Source: Streptomyces parvulus
GTDB lineage: Bacteria > Actinomycetota > Actinomycetes > Streptomycetales > Streptomycetaceae
Direction of reading: 5' to 3'
Assembly (NCBI RefSeq): GCF_014648855.1
Contig: NZ_BMRX01000004.1
Coordinates: 248,001 to 312,000, forward strand
DNA length: 64,000 nt
Position numbers and translations under genes: made by a program. A model generated the notes under the pieces. It ran no database searches and was not told the DNA's origin. It was given only the letters and a program-made list of their open reading frames with translations. This document shows, piece by piece, positions 10,571 to 19,085 of the stretch (position 1 is the stretch's first letter; every line of letters begins with the position of its first letter).

Positions 10571-11671
10571 CTATCGGCGGTTCGCCCGCACCAGCAGGTA
10601 GACCAGGAAGGGCCCGCCGATCGCCGCGGTGACCACGCCGACGGGCAGCGACACCGGCAGCGCCGTGCGCGCGACCAGGTCCGATCCGGTCAGCAGCAGG
10701 GCCCCCACCATGCCGGAGGCCACCAGCGGCGGCGTCGGGCACCTCGCCAGCCGCATCGCGACCTGGGGCGCCACCAGCGCCACGAACGGCACCGGGCCGG
10801 CCGCGCTCACGGCCACGCCGGCCAGCAGCACCGCGCAGAGCAGGAGCACCGCGCGCACGGCGGCGTAGCGGACGCCGAGCCCCGCGGCGATCTCGTCGCC
10901 GAAGTGCATCGGCTTGAACTGGAAGGCGGCGCACGAGACCACGGCCAGCAGAACGAGCGTGCACCAGAGCGCCACCCGCACCTCGTCCCAGGACCGGTTG
11001 TCCAGCGAGCCCACCAGCCACGCCTGGGCCCGCGCCACGTCCCTGATGTCGGCGGTGACGAGCAGCCAGGTCGTGACGGCCTGCATGACGGCGGTCACCG
11101 AGACGCCGATGAGGATGAGCCGGAGGCCGTCGACGCCGCGGCGCCAGGCCAGGAAGTAGACCAGCAGACCGGTGCCGAGCCCGCCCGCGAGCGCCGCCGC
11201 CGACAGGCCCACGGAGTCGACCACGGCCGTCGCGGCACCGCCCGACGCCGTCACCAGGAACACCGCCACGGCGCCCGCGCCACTGGTGATGCCGAGGACG
11301 TCCGGGCTGGCCAGCGGGTTGCGGGCGATGGACTGGGTGAGAGCGCCTGACACGCCGAGCGCGATGCCCACCACGAGTCCGGCCAGCGCCCGCGGCATGC
11401 GCAGGTCCAGGATGACGAACTCGTCGACCTGCTCGCCCCGGCCGGCGATCGTGGCCAGGACCCGGGGCAGCCCGATGGGGAAGTCCCCGACGCCGATGGA
11501 CAGGCAGAACACCAGGAAGGCGGCCGCCGCGAGCAGCACCGTGACGCCCGCGGTCCAGGGCCGCCAGACGAACGACACACCGCCGAGCCGCACGCCCGGC
11601 GCCACCGGCACCTTCACGGCCGTCCCGCCCGGCCGCACGCCCGTACCGTCCTTCACACCCGCCCCGTTCAC
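10571..11671 (-). CDS. cchD: Ferric-siderophore ABC importer, FecCD permease (second subunit)
   Basis: A 366-residue FecCD-family permease with about nine to ten membrane segments and conserved family blocks (LRMPRALAGLVVG, GALTQSIARNPLASPDVLG, LVAPQVAMRLARC). It pairs with the next permease to carry ferric siderophore across the membrane. The GTG start overlaps the TGA stop of cchC by 4 bp (GTGA), which points to translational coupling. Earlier in-frame starts would overlap more deeply and lack such a junction. Confidence 0.9.
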   Translation of the reverse strand: MNGAGVKDGTGVRPGGTAVKVPVAPGVRLGGVSFVWRPWTAGVTVLLAAAAFLVFCLSIGVGDFPIGLPRVLATIAGRGEQVDEFVILDLRMPRALAGLVVGIALGVSGALTQSIARNPLASPDVLGITSGAGAVAVFLVTASGGAATAVVDSVGLSAAALAGGLGTGLLVYFLAWRRGVDGLRLILIGVSVTAVMQAVTTWLLVTADIRDVARAQAWLVGSLDNRSWDEVRVALWCTLVLLAVVSCAAFQFKPMHFGDEIAAGLGVRYAAVRAVLLLCAVLLAGVAVSAAGPVPFVALVAPQVAMRLARCPTPPLVASGMVGALLLTGSDLVARTALPVSLPVGVVTAAIGGPFLVYLLVRANRR

Positions 11672-12729
11672 GTGTTCTTGAACTTCCCGCGCCACACCAG
11701 TACGGCGAAGAACGGCGCCCCGAGCAGCGAGACGACGACCCCGGCGTCCAGCTCCCCCGGCCGTACCACCAGGCGTCCCACGATGTCGCAGACCAGCAGC
11801 ACCACCGCGCCGAGCAGACCGGCGTAGGGCACCAGCCAGCGGTAGTCGGGCCCGGTGAGGTGGCGGGCGACGTGCGCGACCATGAGCCCGAGGAAGGCGA
11901 TGGGCCCGCAGGCCGCGGTGGCCGCGCCGGCCAGCAGGGTGATGGCGACGATGCCCGCCGTCCGGCTGCGGGCGGCGTTCACGCCGAGCCCGCGCGCCAC
12001 GTCCTCACCGAGGTTGAGGAGGTTGACGGCGGGCAGCGTGGTGAGCGCCAGCAGGAGGCCGACGGCGATGAACGCGGTCACCGGCCAGATGACGTCGAAG
12101 CCGACCCCGGCCGTCGAACCCGAGTTCCAGAACCGCAGCGCGTTCAGCGAGGCCTTGTCCGTCAGCGAGACCGCCGTGGTCATCGCCGCGAGGAACACCG
12201 CGATCCCCTGGCCCGCCAGGGCGAGGGTCAGCGGGTTGCCCGCACCCCGGCCGATGCTCGACAGGCCGAACACCACGGCACCGGAGAGCGCGGCGCCGAG
12301 GAAGGCGAGCCAGACGTACTGGAACGGATCGGTCAGGCCGAGCAGGGCGATCCCCGACACGACGGCGAACGAGGCGCCGGCGTTGATGCCGAGGAGCCCG
12401 GTGTCGGCGATGGGGTTGCGGGTGTACCCCTGGATGAGGGCCCCGCCGACCCCGAGGGCGATGCCCGCCACGACCGCGAGCACCGTGCGGGGCACCCGCA
12501 CGGTGCGCACGATGAGCCGGATCTCGGTCAGCCGCTGGTCCGCCTCGGGCGCGGCCGCCAGCCCGTGCCAGACCTCGGCGGGGGTCAGCGCCCGCGCGCC
12601 GACGGCCAGCGACGCGGCCGCCGCGAGCACGAGCAGCACCGCGAGCACCGCCAGCCCCGCGACCCGTCCGCGACGGGCCCGATCCGTGGTGCCCCCGGGC
12701 GCGGGGCGCTCAACAGCAGTCGTGGTCAT
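11668..12729 (-). CDS. cchC: Ferric-siderophore ABC importer, FecCD permease (first subunit)
   Basis: A 353-residue FecCD permease. It contains the family blocks VRVPRTVLAVVAGIALGVGGALIQ, NPIADTGLLGINAGA (shown here in part) and GPIAFLGLMVAHVARHLTG, with about nine membrane helices. It forms the heterodimeric channel with CchD, driven by CchE. It starts 11 bp after the stop of the monooxygenase gene, so biosynthesis and uptake are likely on one transcript. Confidence 0.9.
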   Translation of the reverse strand: MTTTAVERPAPGGTTDRARRGRVAGLAVLAVLLVLAAAASLAVGARALTPAEVWHGLAAAPEADQRLTEIRLIVRTVRVPRTVLAVVAGIALGVGGALIQGYTRNPIADTGLLGINAGASFAVVSGIALLGLTDPFQYVWLAFLGAALSGAVVFGLSSIGRGAGNPLTLALAGQGIAVFLAAMTTAVSLTDKASLNALRFWNSGSTAGVGFDVIWPVTAFIAVGLLLALTTLPAVNLLNLGEDVARGLGVNAARSRTAGIVAITLLAGAATAACGPIAFLGLMVAHVARHLTGPDYRWLVPYAGLLGAVVLLVCDIVGRLVVRPGELDAGVVVSLLGAPFFAVLVWRGKFKNT

Positions 12730-12740
12730 GGCGGCTTACA

Positions 12741-14096
12741 CTAACGCGCGCCGTCGCCGGTCCCGTCGGCGACGGTCCGGGCCTCGTCCGAGGCGGACTT
12801 GAGGCTCCGGGCGACCACCGACTCCAGGATCTCCCCCACCCTGATCGCGGTGTTGGAGAGCAGCGACGACGTGATGCCGTGCGTGTGCTCCGTACCGCCC
12901 TGGAGGTAGATGCCGCAGCGCAGCGCTGCGTCGGTGGCGACGCGGTAGTCGCGCTCGACGCGCACCCGTCCCTCGTCGTCGCGCAGGCAGCGGTCCGCGA
13001 CCTCGCCGAGGAGGCCGAGGGGGTCTGCCGGGCTGTATCCGGTGGCGAGGACCACGACGTCGGCGTCGAGGTGCGTCTCCTCGCCGGTGACCAGGGACGT
13101 CACCGTGGCACGGACCCGGTCGGAGGTCTCCTTGACGTCGGTGAGCCGGGAGACGTTGAGGAAGCGCAGGCGCTCGGCGCCGAGGACCTTCTCCCGGTAC
13201 ATCTGCCGGTAGAGGTCGTCGATCAGGTCGATGTCGACCACGGAGTAGTTGGTGTTGCCGTGGTAGTCCATCAGCCGGCGTTTGACGGTGCCGGGCGCGG
13301 CGAAGTAGTCGTCCACGGCCGCCGGGTCGAAGATCCGGTTGGCGAAGCCGCTGTCGTCGGCCGGGCTGTAGCCGTAGCGGGCGAAGACCGCGCACACCTC
13401 CGCGCCGGGGAAGCGGCGGTGCAGGTAGGCCACGTTCTCGGCGGCGCTCTGTCCGGCGCCGACGACGACGAACCGCGAGGGCGAGGTGCCCTCCAAGGAG
13501 TCGACGCGCGCCAGCAGTTCGGAGTTGTGCCAGACCCGCTCGCCGCGCTCCACGCCCTCCGGCAGCAGCGGGCGCAGACCGGTGCCGATCACGAGGTTGC
13601 GCGCCCGGTGGACCTCCAAGCCCTGGCCCGAACGGACCGTCACCTCGACGTGGTCCACGGCTCCGTCGCGCTCCACGGGGGTGACGCCGACCACCTCGTG
13701 GCCGTAGGAGACCTGGTCGTCGACCTGGGCCGCGGCCCACTCGAAGTAGTCGTGGAACTCCACCCGCAGCGGGAAGAGGTTCTTGTGGTTGATGAAGTCG
13801 ATCAGCCGGCCCTTGCTCTGCAGGTAGCAGAGGAAGCTGAACCGGCTGGCCGGGTTGCGCAGCGTCACGAGGTCCTTGAGGAAGGAGACCTGCATCGTCG
13901 CGTCGTCGATCAGCATGCCGCGGTGCCAGCCGAAGCGCGGCTGCTGCTCGAAGAAGCGGGCGCTGACCGCCTCCTGGCCGCCGGTCTGTGCGTTGTGCTC
14001 GCGGATCGCGATCGCCATGGCGACATTGGACGGGCCGAAGCCGACGCCAATGAGGTCGTGGACCAGCGTTGCGTCATCAGGAAGAACCTGTGACAT
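12741..14096 (-). CDS. cchB: L-ornithine N5-monooxygenase
   Basis: A 451-residue flavin-dependent N-hydroxylating monooxygenase (SidA/IucD/PvdA family), which makes N5-hydroxyornithine for the siderophore. It has the FAD motif GVGFGPSN near the N-terminus, an NADPH motif VVVGAGQSAAEN near residue 220, and the C-terminal LATGYSP motif typical of the family. The ATG was chosen because GGGAG lies about five bases before it; an upstream in-frame ATG (14156) lacks such a site. It is the first gene of the long minus-strand operon and is divergent from the formyltransferase gene. Confidence 0.94.
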   Translation of the reverse strand: MSQVLPDDATLVHDLIGVGFGPSNVAMAIAIREHNAQTGGQEAVSARFFEQQPRFGWHRGMLIDDATMQVSFLKDLVTLRNPASRFSFLCYLQSKGRLIDFINHKNLFPLRVEFHDYFEWAAAQVDDQVSYGHEVVGVTPVERDGAVDHVEVTVRSGQGLEVHRARNLVIGTGLRPLLPEGVERGERVWHNSELLARVDSLEGTSPSRFVVVGAGQSAAENVAYLHRRFPGAEVCAVFARYGYSPADDSGFANRIFDPAAVDDYFAAPGTVKRRLMDYHGNTNYSVVDIDLIDDLYRQMYREKVLGAERLRFLNVSRLTDVKETSDRVRATVTSLVTGEETHLDADVVVLATGYSPADPLGLLGEVADRCLRDDEGRVRVERDYRVATDAALRCGIYLQGGTEHTHGITSSLLSNTAIRVGEILESVVARSLKSASDEARTVADGTGDGAR

Positions 14097-14181
14097 GTCA
14101 CTCCCATCGTGCGGGACAGTCGCCTGTGAGGCCTGGGGGGTACCGAAATGGGACATGCCGACGGAACGGCCCGCCGGAAAC

Positions 14182-14200
14182 TTAGGTTAGCCTAAGTTAA
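14182..14200 (-). promoter_or_regulatory. Iron box of the cchB operon
   Basis: TTAGGTTAGCCTAAGTTAA (plus-strand reading) matches the DmdR/IdeR consensus at 17 of 19 positions. It lies in the divergent region 86 bp ahead of the monooxygenase start and likely controls the leftward biosynthesis-uptake operon. Confidence 0.88.
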
Positions 14201-14267
14201 GACTCTGAAACTGTCGATAGGGCGACCCGACGGGCATGGCCGCCAACTGGGGTGTTGCGCACCGACG

Positions 14268-14296
14268 TTGCACACTAAGGTAAGCCTTGCCCAACT
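14268..14296 (+). promoter_or_regulatory. Iron-regulated promoter of cchA
   Basis: A -35-like TTGCAC (14268-14273) and a weak -10-like CCAACT (14291-14296) are 17 bp apart. The iron box TAAGGTAAGCCTTGCCCAA (14276-14294, 17 of 19 consensus positions) fills the spacer, so bound DmdR would block RNA polymerase. The box is clear; the promoter hexamers are inferred. Confidence 0.72.
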
Positions 14297-14330
14297 TGCC
14301 GGGGCAGCCCCTGTCTTGAGGAGGTACCCC

Positions 14331-15278
14331 ATGCGGGTCGTCATGTTCGGTTACCAGACCTGGGGGCACCGGACCCTGCAAGCCCTCCTGGACTCCGAGC
14401 ACGACGTGGTGCTGGTCGTGACCCATCCCAAGAGCGACCACGCCTACGAGAAGATCTGGAGCGACTCGGTCGCCGATCTCGCCGAGGAGCACGGCGTCCC
14501 GGTGCTCATCCGCAACCGCCCCGACGACGACGAGCTGTTCGAGCGCCTCAAGGACGCCGATCCGGACATCATCGTGGCCAACAACTGGCGGACCTGGATC
14601 CCGCCGCGGATCTTCGCGCTTCCGCGCCGCGGCACGCTCAACGTGCACGACTCGCTGCTGCCGAAGTACGCCGGGTTCTCGCCGCTGATCTGGGCGCTGA
14701 TCAACGGCGAGTCCGAAGTCGGCGTCACCGCGCACATGATGAACGACGAGCTGGACGCCGGCGACATCGTCCGGCAGGAGGCGGTGGCGGTCGGGCCGAC
14801 GGACACCGCCACCGACCTCTTCCACAAGACGGTCGACCTGATCGCCCCGGTCACCGTCGGCGCTCTCGCGCTCATCGCCTCCGGGCAGACCGAGTTCACC
14901 CCGCAGGACCGGTCGCAGGCGACCTTCTTCCACAAGCGGTCCGCGGAGGACATCCGCATCGACTGGAACTGGCCCGCCGAGGACCTGGAGCGGCTGGTCC
15001 GCGCCCAGTCCGAGCCCTACCCCAGCGCCTTCACCTTCCACCGGGGCAGGCGGCTCGAGGTCCTGGCCGCCGTGGTCTCGCAGGGCCGCTACGGGGGCAC
15101 GCCCGGCCGGATCTTCTACCGCGAGGGCGACGGGGTGGTGATCGTCGCCGGGGCCGACGCGCGGACGGGGCGCAACCACGGCCTGGCCGTCACACGGGTG
15201 CGGACGGAGGACGGCCGGGAGCTGTCCGCGGCCGACTACTTCACCTCCATGGGCGGCTATCTGACCAGCCGTCCGTGA
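14331..15278 (+). CDS. cchA: N5-hydroxyornithine formyltransferase
   Basis: A 315-residue formyltransferase of the methionyl-tRNA formyltransferase fold. The catalytic set is visible: Asn and His in LNVHDSLLPKYAG (about residues 104 and 106) and the Asp in DELDAGD near 142. It should move a formyl group from N10-formyl-tetrahydrofolate to N5-hydroxyornithine, giving the first building block loaded by the NRPS. The start has GAGGAGG six bases upstream; an earlier in-frame ATG at 14268 would lie in the promoter and iron box. Single-gene transcript, divergent from cchB and ended by a strong hairpin. Confidence 0.94.
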   Translation: MRVVMFGYQTWGHRTLQALLDSEHDVVLVVTHPKSDHAYEKIWSDSVADLAEEHGVPVLIRNRPDDDELFERLKDADPDIIVANNWRTWIPPRIFALPRRGTLNVHDSLLPKYAGFSPLIWALINGESEVGVTAHMMNDELDAGDIVRQEAVAVGPTDTATDLFHKTVDLIAPVTVGALALIASGQTEFTPQDRSQATFFHKRSAEDIRIDWNWPAEDLERLVRAQSEPYPSAFTFHRGRRLEVLAAVVSQGRYGGTPGRIFYREGDGVVIVAGADARTGRNHGLAVTRVRTEDGRELSAADYFTSMGGYLTSRP

Positions 15279-15296
15279 CCGGACGACCGTGACGAG

Positions 15297-15334
15297 GGCG
15301 GGGCCCGGCCGTGTCACCACGGCCGGGCCCCGCC
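15297..15334. terminator. Strong hairpin between convergent genes
   Basis: A perfect 17-bp stem (15297-15313 with 15318-15334) and a TCAC loop, very GC-rich and without a T run. It lies between the formyltransferase gene and the convergent DUF5302 gene and could stop transcription from both sides. Confidence 0.8.
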
Positions 15335-15354
15335 TCGTACGACCGGTCCCGGTC

Positions 15355-15594
15355 TCAGCCGCTCTTGCGGCGGAACGACCGCTGGTTCGCGGCCGGTCCG
15401 TGGGCTCCGCGGATCTTCGCCACGTCGGCGTTGGCCGCGAGAGCGGCGGCCTCCGCCTGCTTGCCGCGCTTGCGCTCCAGGGCCTCGCGGAACTTGTCCT
15501 TGAGGTCGTACCGGCCGTTCTCGTCGGGTGTCAGGGCGGGCCCCCCGGTCTCCGCCGGTTCCGAACCTGCCTGCGATGAAGACTCTTCAGCCAT
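15355..15594 (-). CDS. DUF5302-like small protein
   Basis: A 79-residue, charged, soluble protein. Its middle block DLKDKFREALERKRGKQAE resembles the actinobacterial DUF5302 family, whose function is unknown. The start ATG has AGGAGG five bases upstream. There is no signal peptide or membrane segment, and the C-terminus is basic (RSFRRKSG). It stands alone, convergent with cchA and followed by its hairpin, so there is no reason to tie it to siderophore synthesis. Confidence 0.75.
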   Translation of the reverse strand: MAEESSSQAGSEPAETGGPALTPDENGRYDLKDKFREALERKRGKQAEAAALAANADVAKIRGAHGPAANQRSFRRKSG

Positions 15595-15633
15595 GACGAC
15601 CTCCTGGGCTCGGACAATCCGGAGCACAGCTTG

Positions 15634-17499
15634 TCACGGCCGGCCACCCGGAACCACCGAATACGTTCCCGGCCCGGCCGGCAGCGTCACCGTGTACTGG
15701 CTCAGGTAGGTGTCCAGGTACGGCGACCGGTCACCGGCGGTGGGGACGTCGTCGGCCGGGTCGTCCAGGGCGAGCCGCAGCCGGGCGTCGCCGACCCGGA
15801 CGGTCTCGCCGGAGGGGGTGTCGCGCCAGGACCCGGTCTGGACGGACCCGATCTCCACGGCCAGCACGTGCCCGGCGGCCAGGGTCCAGTCGGTGGCCTT
15901 CAGATCGACGGCCAGCCGGCCGGAGTCCACCAGTGAGACCTGCTCGTCGAACATGACGGCGGTGCCGTCCGGGGCCACGTCGTACAGCTTGACCATGAGG
16001 TTGCCCTCCCCCCTGGCCTTCAGCGACAGCCGCGGGGTGCCGGTGACGCGTACGTCCTCGCGCAGCGGCCTCGACCACACGAAGAAGCTGGAGCCGGCCT
16101 CGCCGGCCCGCTGACGCTCCGCCAGCTCCGCCGCCAGTCCCCGCGGGGCGGGCGGCTCGGTCGCCGGGGCGTTCTCCATGTCCCACTCACCGGTCGGCCG
16201 CGGCGTCTCCGGGGGCGCCGGCCGCCCGGCCGCGGCCAGGTCCGCCCGGACGGACGCCCCGCCGTCGTCGACGTAGGAACCGCCGCCCAGCGGCAGGTCC
16301 ACCGTCCGCTCCGTGACCGGCCAGGTGCGCTGGGCGCGCCAGGCTCCGGTGGAGTCCTCGACGGCGTAGGCGGGGTAGCGCACGGTCGGCCGGACGCCCT
16401 TGAGGTACTGGTCGTAGAAGGACAGTGTCTCGTCGTACCAGCCCTCGCGGCCCATCGCCAGACGGCCGTCGCCGACGCGGTCACCGCCGCGCACGTGGTC
16501 CCACTGGCCGACCCAGCCGCGCTCGGGGCCCCGGTGGTTGTCGAGGTACTCCTGCATCTCCTCGGGCTTGGTGTTGTTCTCGATGAAGCCCTGGGTGACG
16601 AAGAGCGGTGTGTCGCTGCCCCTGGCCATCCTCGCGAGGTCGCGGGAGGTCCAGTGCTCGTCCCGCTGGTCGGATATGCGGTAGCCGGCGGAGTTCTCGG
16701 TCAGGCACTCCGGATGGCTCTCCTCGTACCGCGCGGCCTCCTGATAGCGCGGATCGTCGTCGGCCATCGGCGGCATCGTGGCGATCGAGTTGTAGGCGCC
16801 GGCGGTGCCGGTCACGTTGGGGCGGGGCACGCCGTTGGAGTAGATGTACTGGTACATGTCCCACAGCGGCTCCTGGGCGACGACGGCCCTGAGCGCGCGC
16901 TGGTCCAGGTTGTTGCCGATGAGGCCGGTGACCGCGTCGTACGACTTGCCGTACATGCCCACCGCGCCGGTGGACCACGGCTGCCGCGACGCCCAGTCGA
17001 TCGCCGCCTTCACGTCGGCCTGCTCACCGGGGCCGCCCCAGTCGAGGCAGCCGGTGGAGCCCCCGAAGCCGCGCAGGTCGACCATGACGAAGGCGTATCC
17101 CCGGTCGAAGAGGTCGGTGCCCTCGATGAAGTCCTGGAAGCGGGCGGACGGGCCGCTGCGGGTCCAGCCCTCCGGGCCGGTCTGGCCGGCGTGGGCGAAG
17201 TAGGGGCCGACCGAGAGGATGACCGGCACCTCCTCGTGTCTGCCCAGCCCCTCGGGGAGCAGGACGTCGGCGTGGAGCCGGGTGCCGGAGCGGTCGGCGG
17301 ACGGGAAGTAGTGCTGGGTCCAGACCGAGCCCTCCGGGACCCGGTCGTTCTCCTCGTGCGTGACGGGGTCGCCCGGGGTGGCGGCCGGCCGGGCGCCGGC
17401 CGGGTCCGCGGCGACGGCGGGGCCGGCGAGTCCGGCGGTCAGGGCGAGGACGGCGACCAGCGCGGAGGCGCCTCGGACGGCCGCGCGACGAGCTCTCAC
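15634..17499 (-). CDS. Secreted X-Pro dipeptidyl-peptidase/CocE-type hydrolase
   Basis: A 621-residue exported serine hydrolase of the CocE/NonD/X-Pro peptidase (S15) group. It starts with a signal peptide (RARRAAVRGAS, hydrophobic core, then AVA-ADPAG). An alpha/beta hydrolase domain carries the nucleophile elbow GKSYDA (in GMYGKSYDAVTG), preceded by MVDLRGFGGSTG. A C-terminal jelly-roll (about 430-620) is typical of X-Pro peptidases. The GTG start has AAGGAGG five bases upstream. The substrate (prolyl peptides or esters) cannot be told from the sequence. Divergent from the MBL-fold gene. Confidence 0.85.
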   Translation of the reverse strand: MRARRAAVRGASALVAVLALTAGLAGPAVAADPAGARPAATPGDPVTHEENDRVPEGSVWTQHYFPSADRSGTRLHADVLLPEGLGRHEEVPVILSVGPYFAHAGQTGPEGWTRSGPSARFQDFIEGTDLFDRGYAFVMVDLRGFGGSTGCLDWGGPGEQADVKAAIDWASRQPWSTGAVGMYGKSYDAVTGLIGNNLDQRALRAVVAQEPLWDMYQYIYSNGVPRPNVTGTAGAYNSIATMPPMADDDPRYQEAARYEESHPECLTENSAGYRISDQRDEHWTSRDLARMARGSDTPLFVTQGFIENNTKPEEMQEYLDNHRGPERGWVGQWDHVRGGDRVGDGRLAMGREGWYDETLSFYDQYLKGVRPTVRYPAYAVEDSTGAWRAQRTWPVTERTVDLPLGGGSYVDDGGASVRADLAAAGRPAPPETPRPTGEWDMENAPATEPPAPRGLAAELAERQRAGEAGSSFFVWSRPLREDVRVTGTPRLSLKARGEGNLMVKLYDVAPDGTAVMFDEQVSLVDSGRLAVDLKATDWTLAAGHVLAVEIGSVQTGSWRDTPSGETVRVGDARLRLALDDPADDVPTAGDRSPYLDTYLSQYTVTLPAGPGTYSVVPGGRP

Positions 17500-17685
17500 A
17501 TGCTCCTCCTTGGACGGTGGGTGCAGGTGGTGCGGGCAGGTCGGGTGAGGGGGGCGGTACCGGCGGTGCGGGCTGCTGTGCAGGTCTAGCAGTGATGCGC
17601 GCGTACGTCGATGGGGCGTCCGACTCCGGCTCTGCCGTGGGCAGATCCCGTGGCCTTGGCCCATGCGGCGCGCCAGCATGGGGAC

Positions 17686-18420
17686 ATGACGACGCGAACC
17701 GAGGTACGACGGCTGGACCTGGGGTACTTCGTGCGGCCGGCCGAGGAGACCGGCGGGCCGCGGCCGCGCGTCGAGCCGGTGCTCGCCCATCTGGTGCGGC
17801 ACGAGCGGGGGCTCCTCCTCTTCGACACCGGGATGGGTCCTGCCGACGAAGCGACTGAGGCGCACTACCGGCCCCGCAGGCGTGCGCTGGGCGCGGCGCT
17901 GGCGGCGGCGGGAGCCGGGCCGGACGAAATCACCCTGGTGGTCAACTGCCACCTGCACTTCGACCACTGCGGCGGCAATCCGCTGCTGGCCGGCCGGCCG
18001 GTCCTCGTGCAGGGCCGGGAGCTGGCCGCGGCGCGCGAGGGCGGTCACACCTTCGAGGAACTCGTCGACTTCCCCGGCGCGGTGTACGAGGAGCTGGACG
18101 GGGAGGCCGAGGTTTGGCCGGGCGTCCGGATCGTCCCGACGCCGGGCCACACCGAGGGGCACCAGTCGCTGGTCGTCGCGCGGGACGACGGCACCGTGAT
18201 CCTCGCCGGGCAGGCGCACGACTCCGCCTCGGAGTTCGGCGCGGACCAGCTGGCCCGCCTGGCCGCGCTGGAGGGCACGGCACCGCCCCTCCCGGAGTAC
18301 CGCCCCTGGCTGGACCGGCTGGCCGCGTTCGATCCGCGGCGCGTCCTCTTCGCCCACGACTGCTCGGTCTGGGAACCCTCCCGCCCGCCCGGAATCGCCC
18401 GCGCGTCGAACCCTGCCTAA
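17686..18420 (+). CDS. MBL-fold hydrolase, N-acyl homoserine lactonase-like
   Basis: A 244-residue metallo-beta-lactamase-fold enzyme. The dinuclear zinc motif is HLHFDHCGG, followed by TPGHTEGHQS and a late AHD, which is the AhlD/AttM lactonase pattern. It is cytoplasmic, with no signal peptide. The likely reaction is hydrolysis of a lactone ring; acyl-homoserine lactones are one candidate, but Streptomyces also make gamma-butyrolactones. The ATG follows GGGGAC; an upstream in-frame ATG (17611) has no ribosome site. Confidence 0.82.
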   Translation: MTTRTEVRRLDLGYFVRPAEETGGPRPRVEPVLAHLVRHERGLLLFDTGMGPADEATEAHYRPRRRALGAALAAAGAGPDEITLVVNCHLHFDHCGGNPLLAGRPVLVQGRELAAAREGGHTFEELVDFPGAVYEELDGEAEVWPGVRIVPTPGHTEGHQSLVVARDDGTVILAGQAHDSASEFGADQLARLAALEGTAPPLPEYRPWLDRLAAFDPRRVLFAHDCSVWEPSRPPGIARASNPA

Positions 18421-18476
18421 GGTTGAGCACGCCGACCGAACCGGAGTTCTTGCCGACCGCGGGAGAGTGGGACGAC

Positions 18477-18911
18477 ATGGCGCGCGGTGTCGAATCGATC
18501 CGGCGGGCCGCTCTCGGTGCCGTCGGCGCCGTTGTGCTGGTGATCGGCGTCGCGCTGCTGGTCCTGCCCGGCCCGGGGCTGCTGCTCGTCTTCGCCGGAG
18601 TGGTGCTGCTCTCGCGCGCGATCCCCGCCCTGGACCGGTTCGTCGCCCCCGTGCGGGCCCGGGCGCTGCGCGCGGCCGAGGAGAGCGTCTCCTCCCCCTG
18701 GCGGATCGCCGGGGCGGTGCTCGTGGGGCTGTTCCTCGTCGCGGCCGGGGTGGTGTGGGGCCTGCTGCCCGAGCTGCCGTACTCCGGTTGGGCCACCGGG
18801 ACGAGTCTGATCATCTCCGGCTGCGTCCTCTTCGCGCTGCTGGTGTGGAGCCACCGCCGCGTCCTGGCGGAGCGACAGGCGGCGGAGACGGCCGGGCACC
18901 GCACGCCCTGA
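18477..18911 (+). CDS. PGPGW-motif integral membrane protein
   Basis: A 144-residue membrane protein with a hydrophobic hairpin around the motif LPGPGLLLVFAG, an amphipathic charged segment (about 55-75) and two further membrane helices. This matches the actinobacterial 'PGPGW' transmembrane family, whose function is unknown. The ATG follows GTGGGAC and GGGAG. It starts 56 bp after the lactonase gene and may be co-transcribed with it. Confidence 0.78.
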   Translation: MARGVESIRRAALGAVGAVVLVIGVALLVLPGPGLLLVFAGVVLLSRAIPALDRFVAPVRARALRAAEESVSSPWRIAGAVLVGLFLVAAGVVWGLLPELPYSGWATGTSLIISGCVLFALLVWSHRRVLAERQAAETAGHRTP

Positions 18912-19085
18912 CCCAACGGGCATACGGAGTTCCGGACTTGGGGCGTCCAGAACTTTGAACACATCGATGACAAAGTATGGACATGCCAAGCGGAAGTCTC
19001 CTACCTTTGCGGCGGAACACCGTCCTGCCGCTCATGACCGGAGCGATTTCCGGCACGGTCCGGTCCCCACCCCACTGGAGGACCA

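Noticed and set aside
15634..17499. Minus-strand frame of the X-Pro peptidase reaching to 18357
   Set aside because: The upstream part is antisense to the lactonase gene; the GTG at 17499 has a strong ribosome site and starts a signal peptide.
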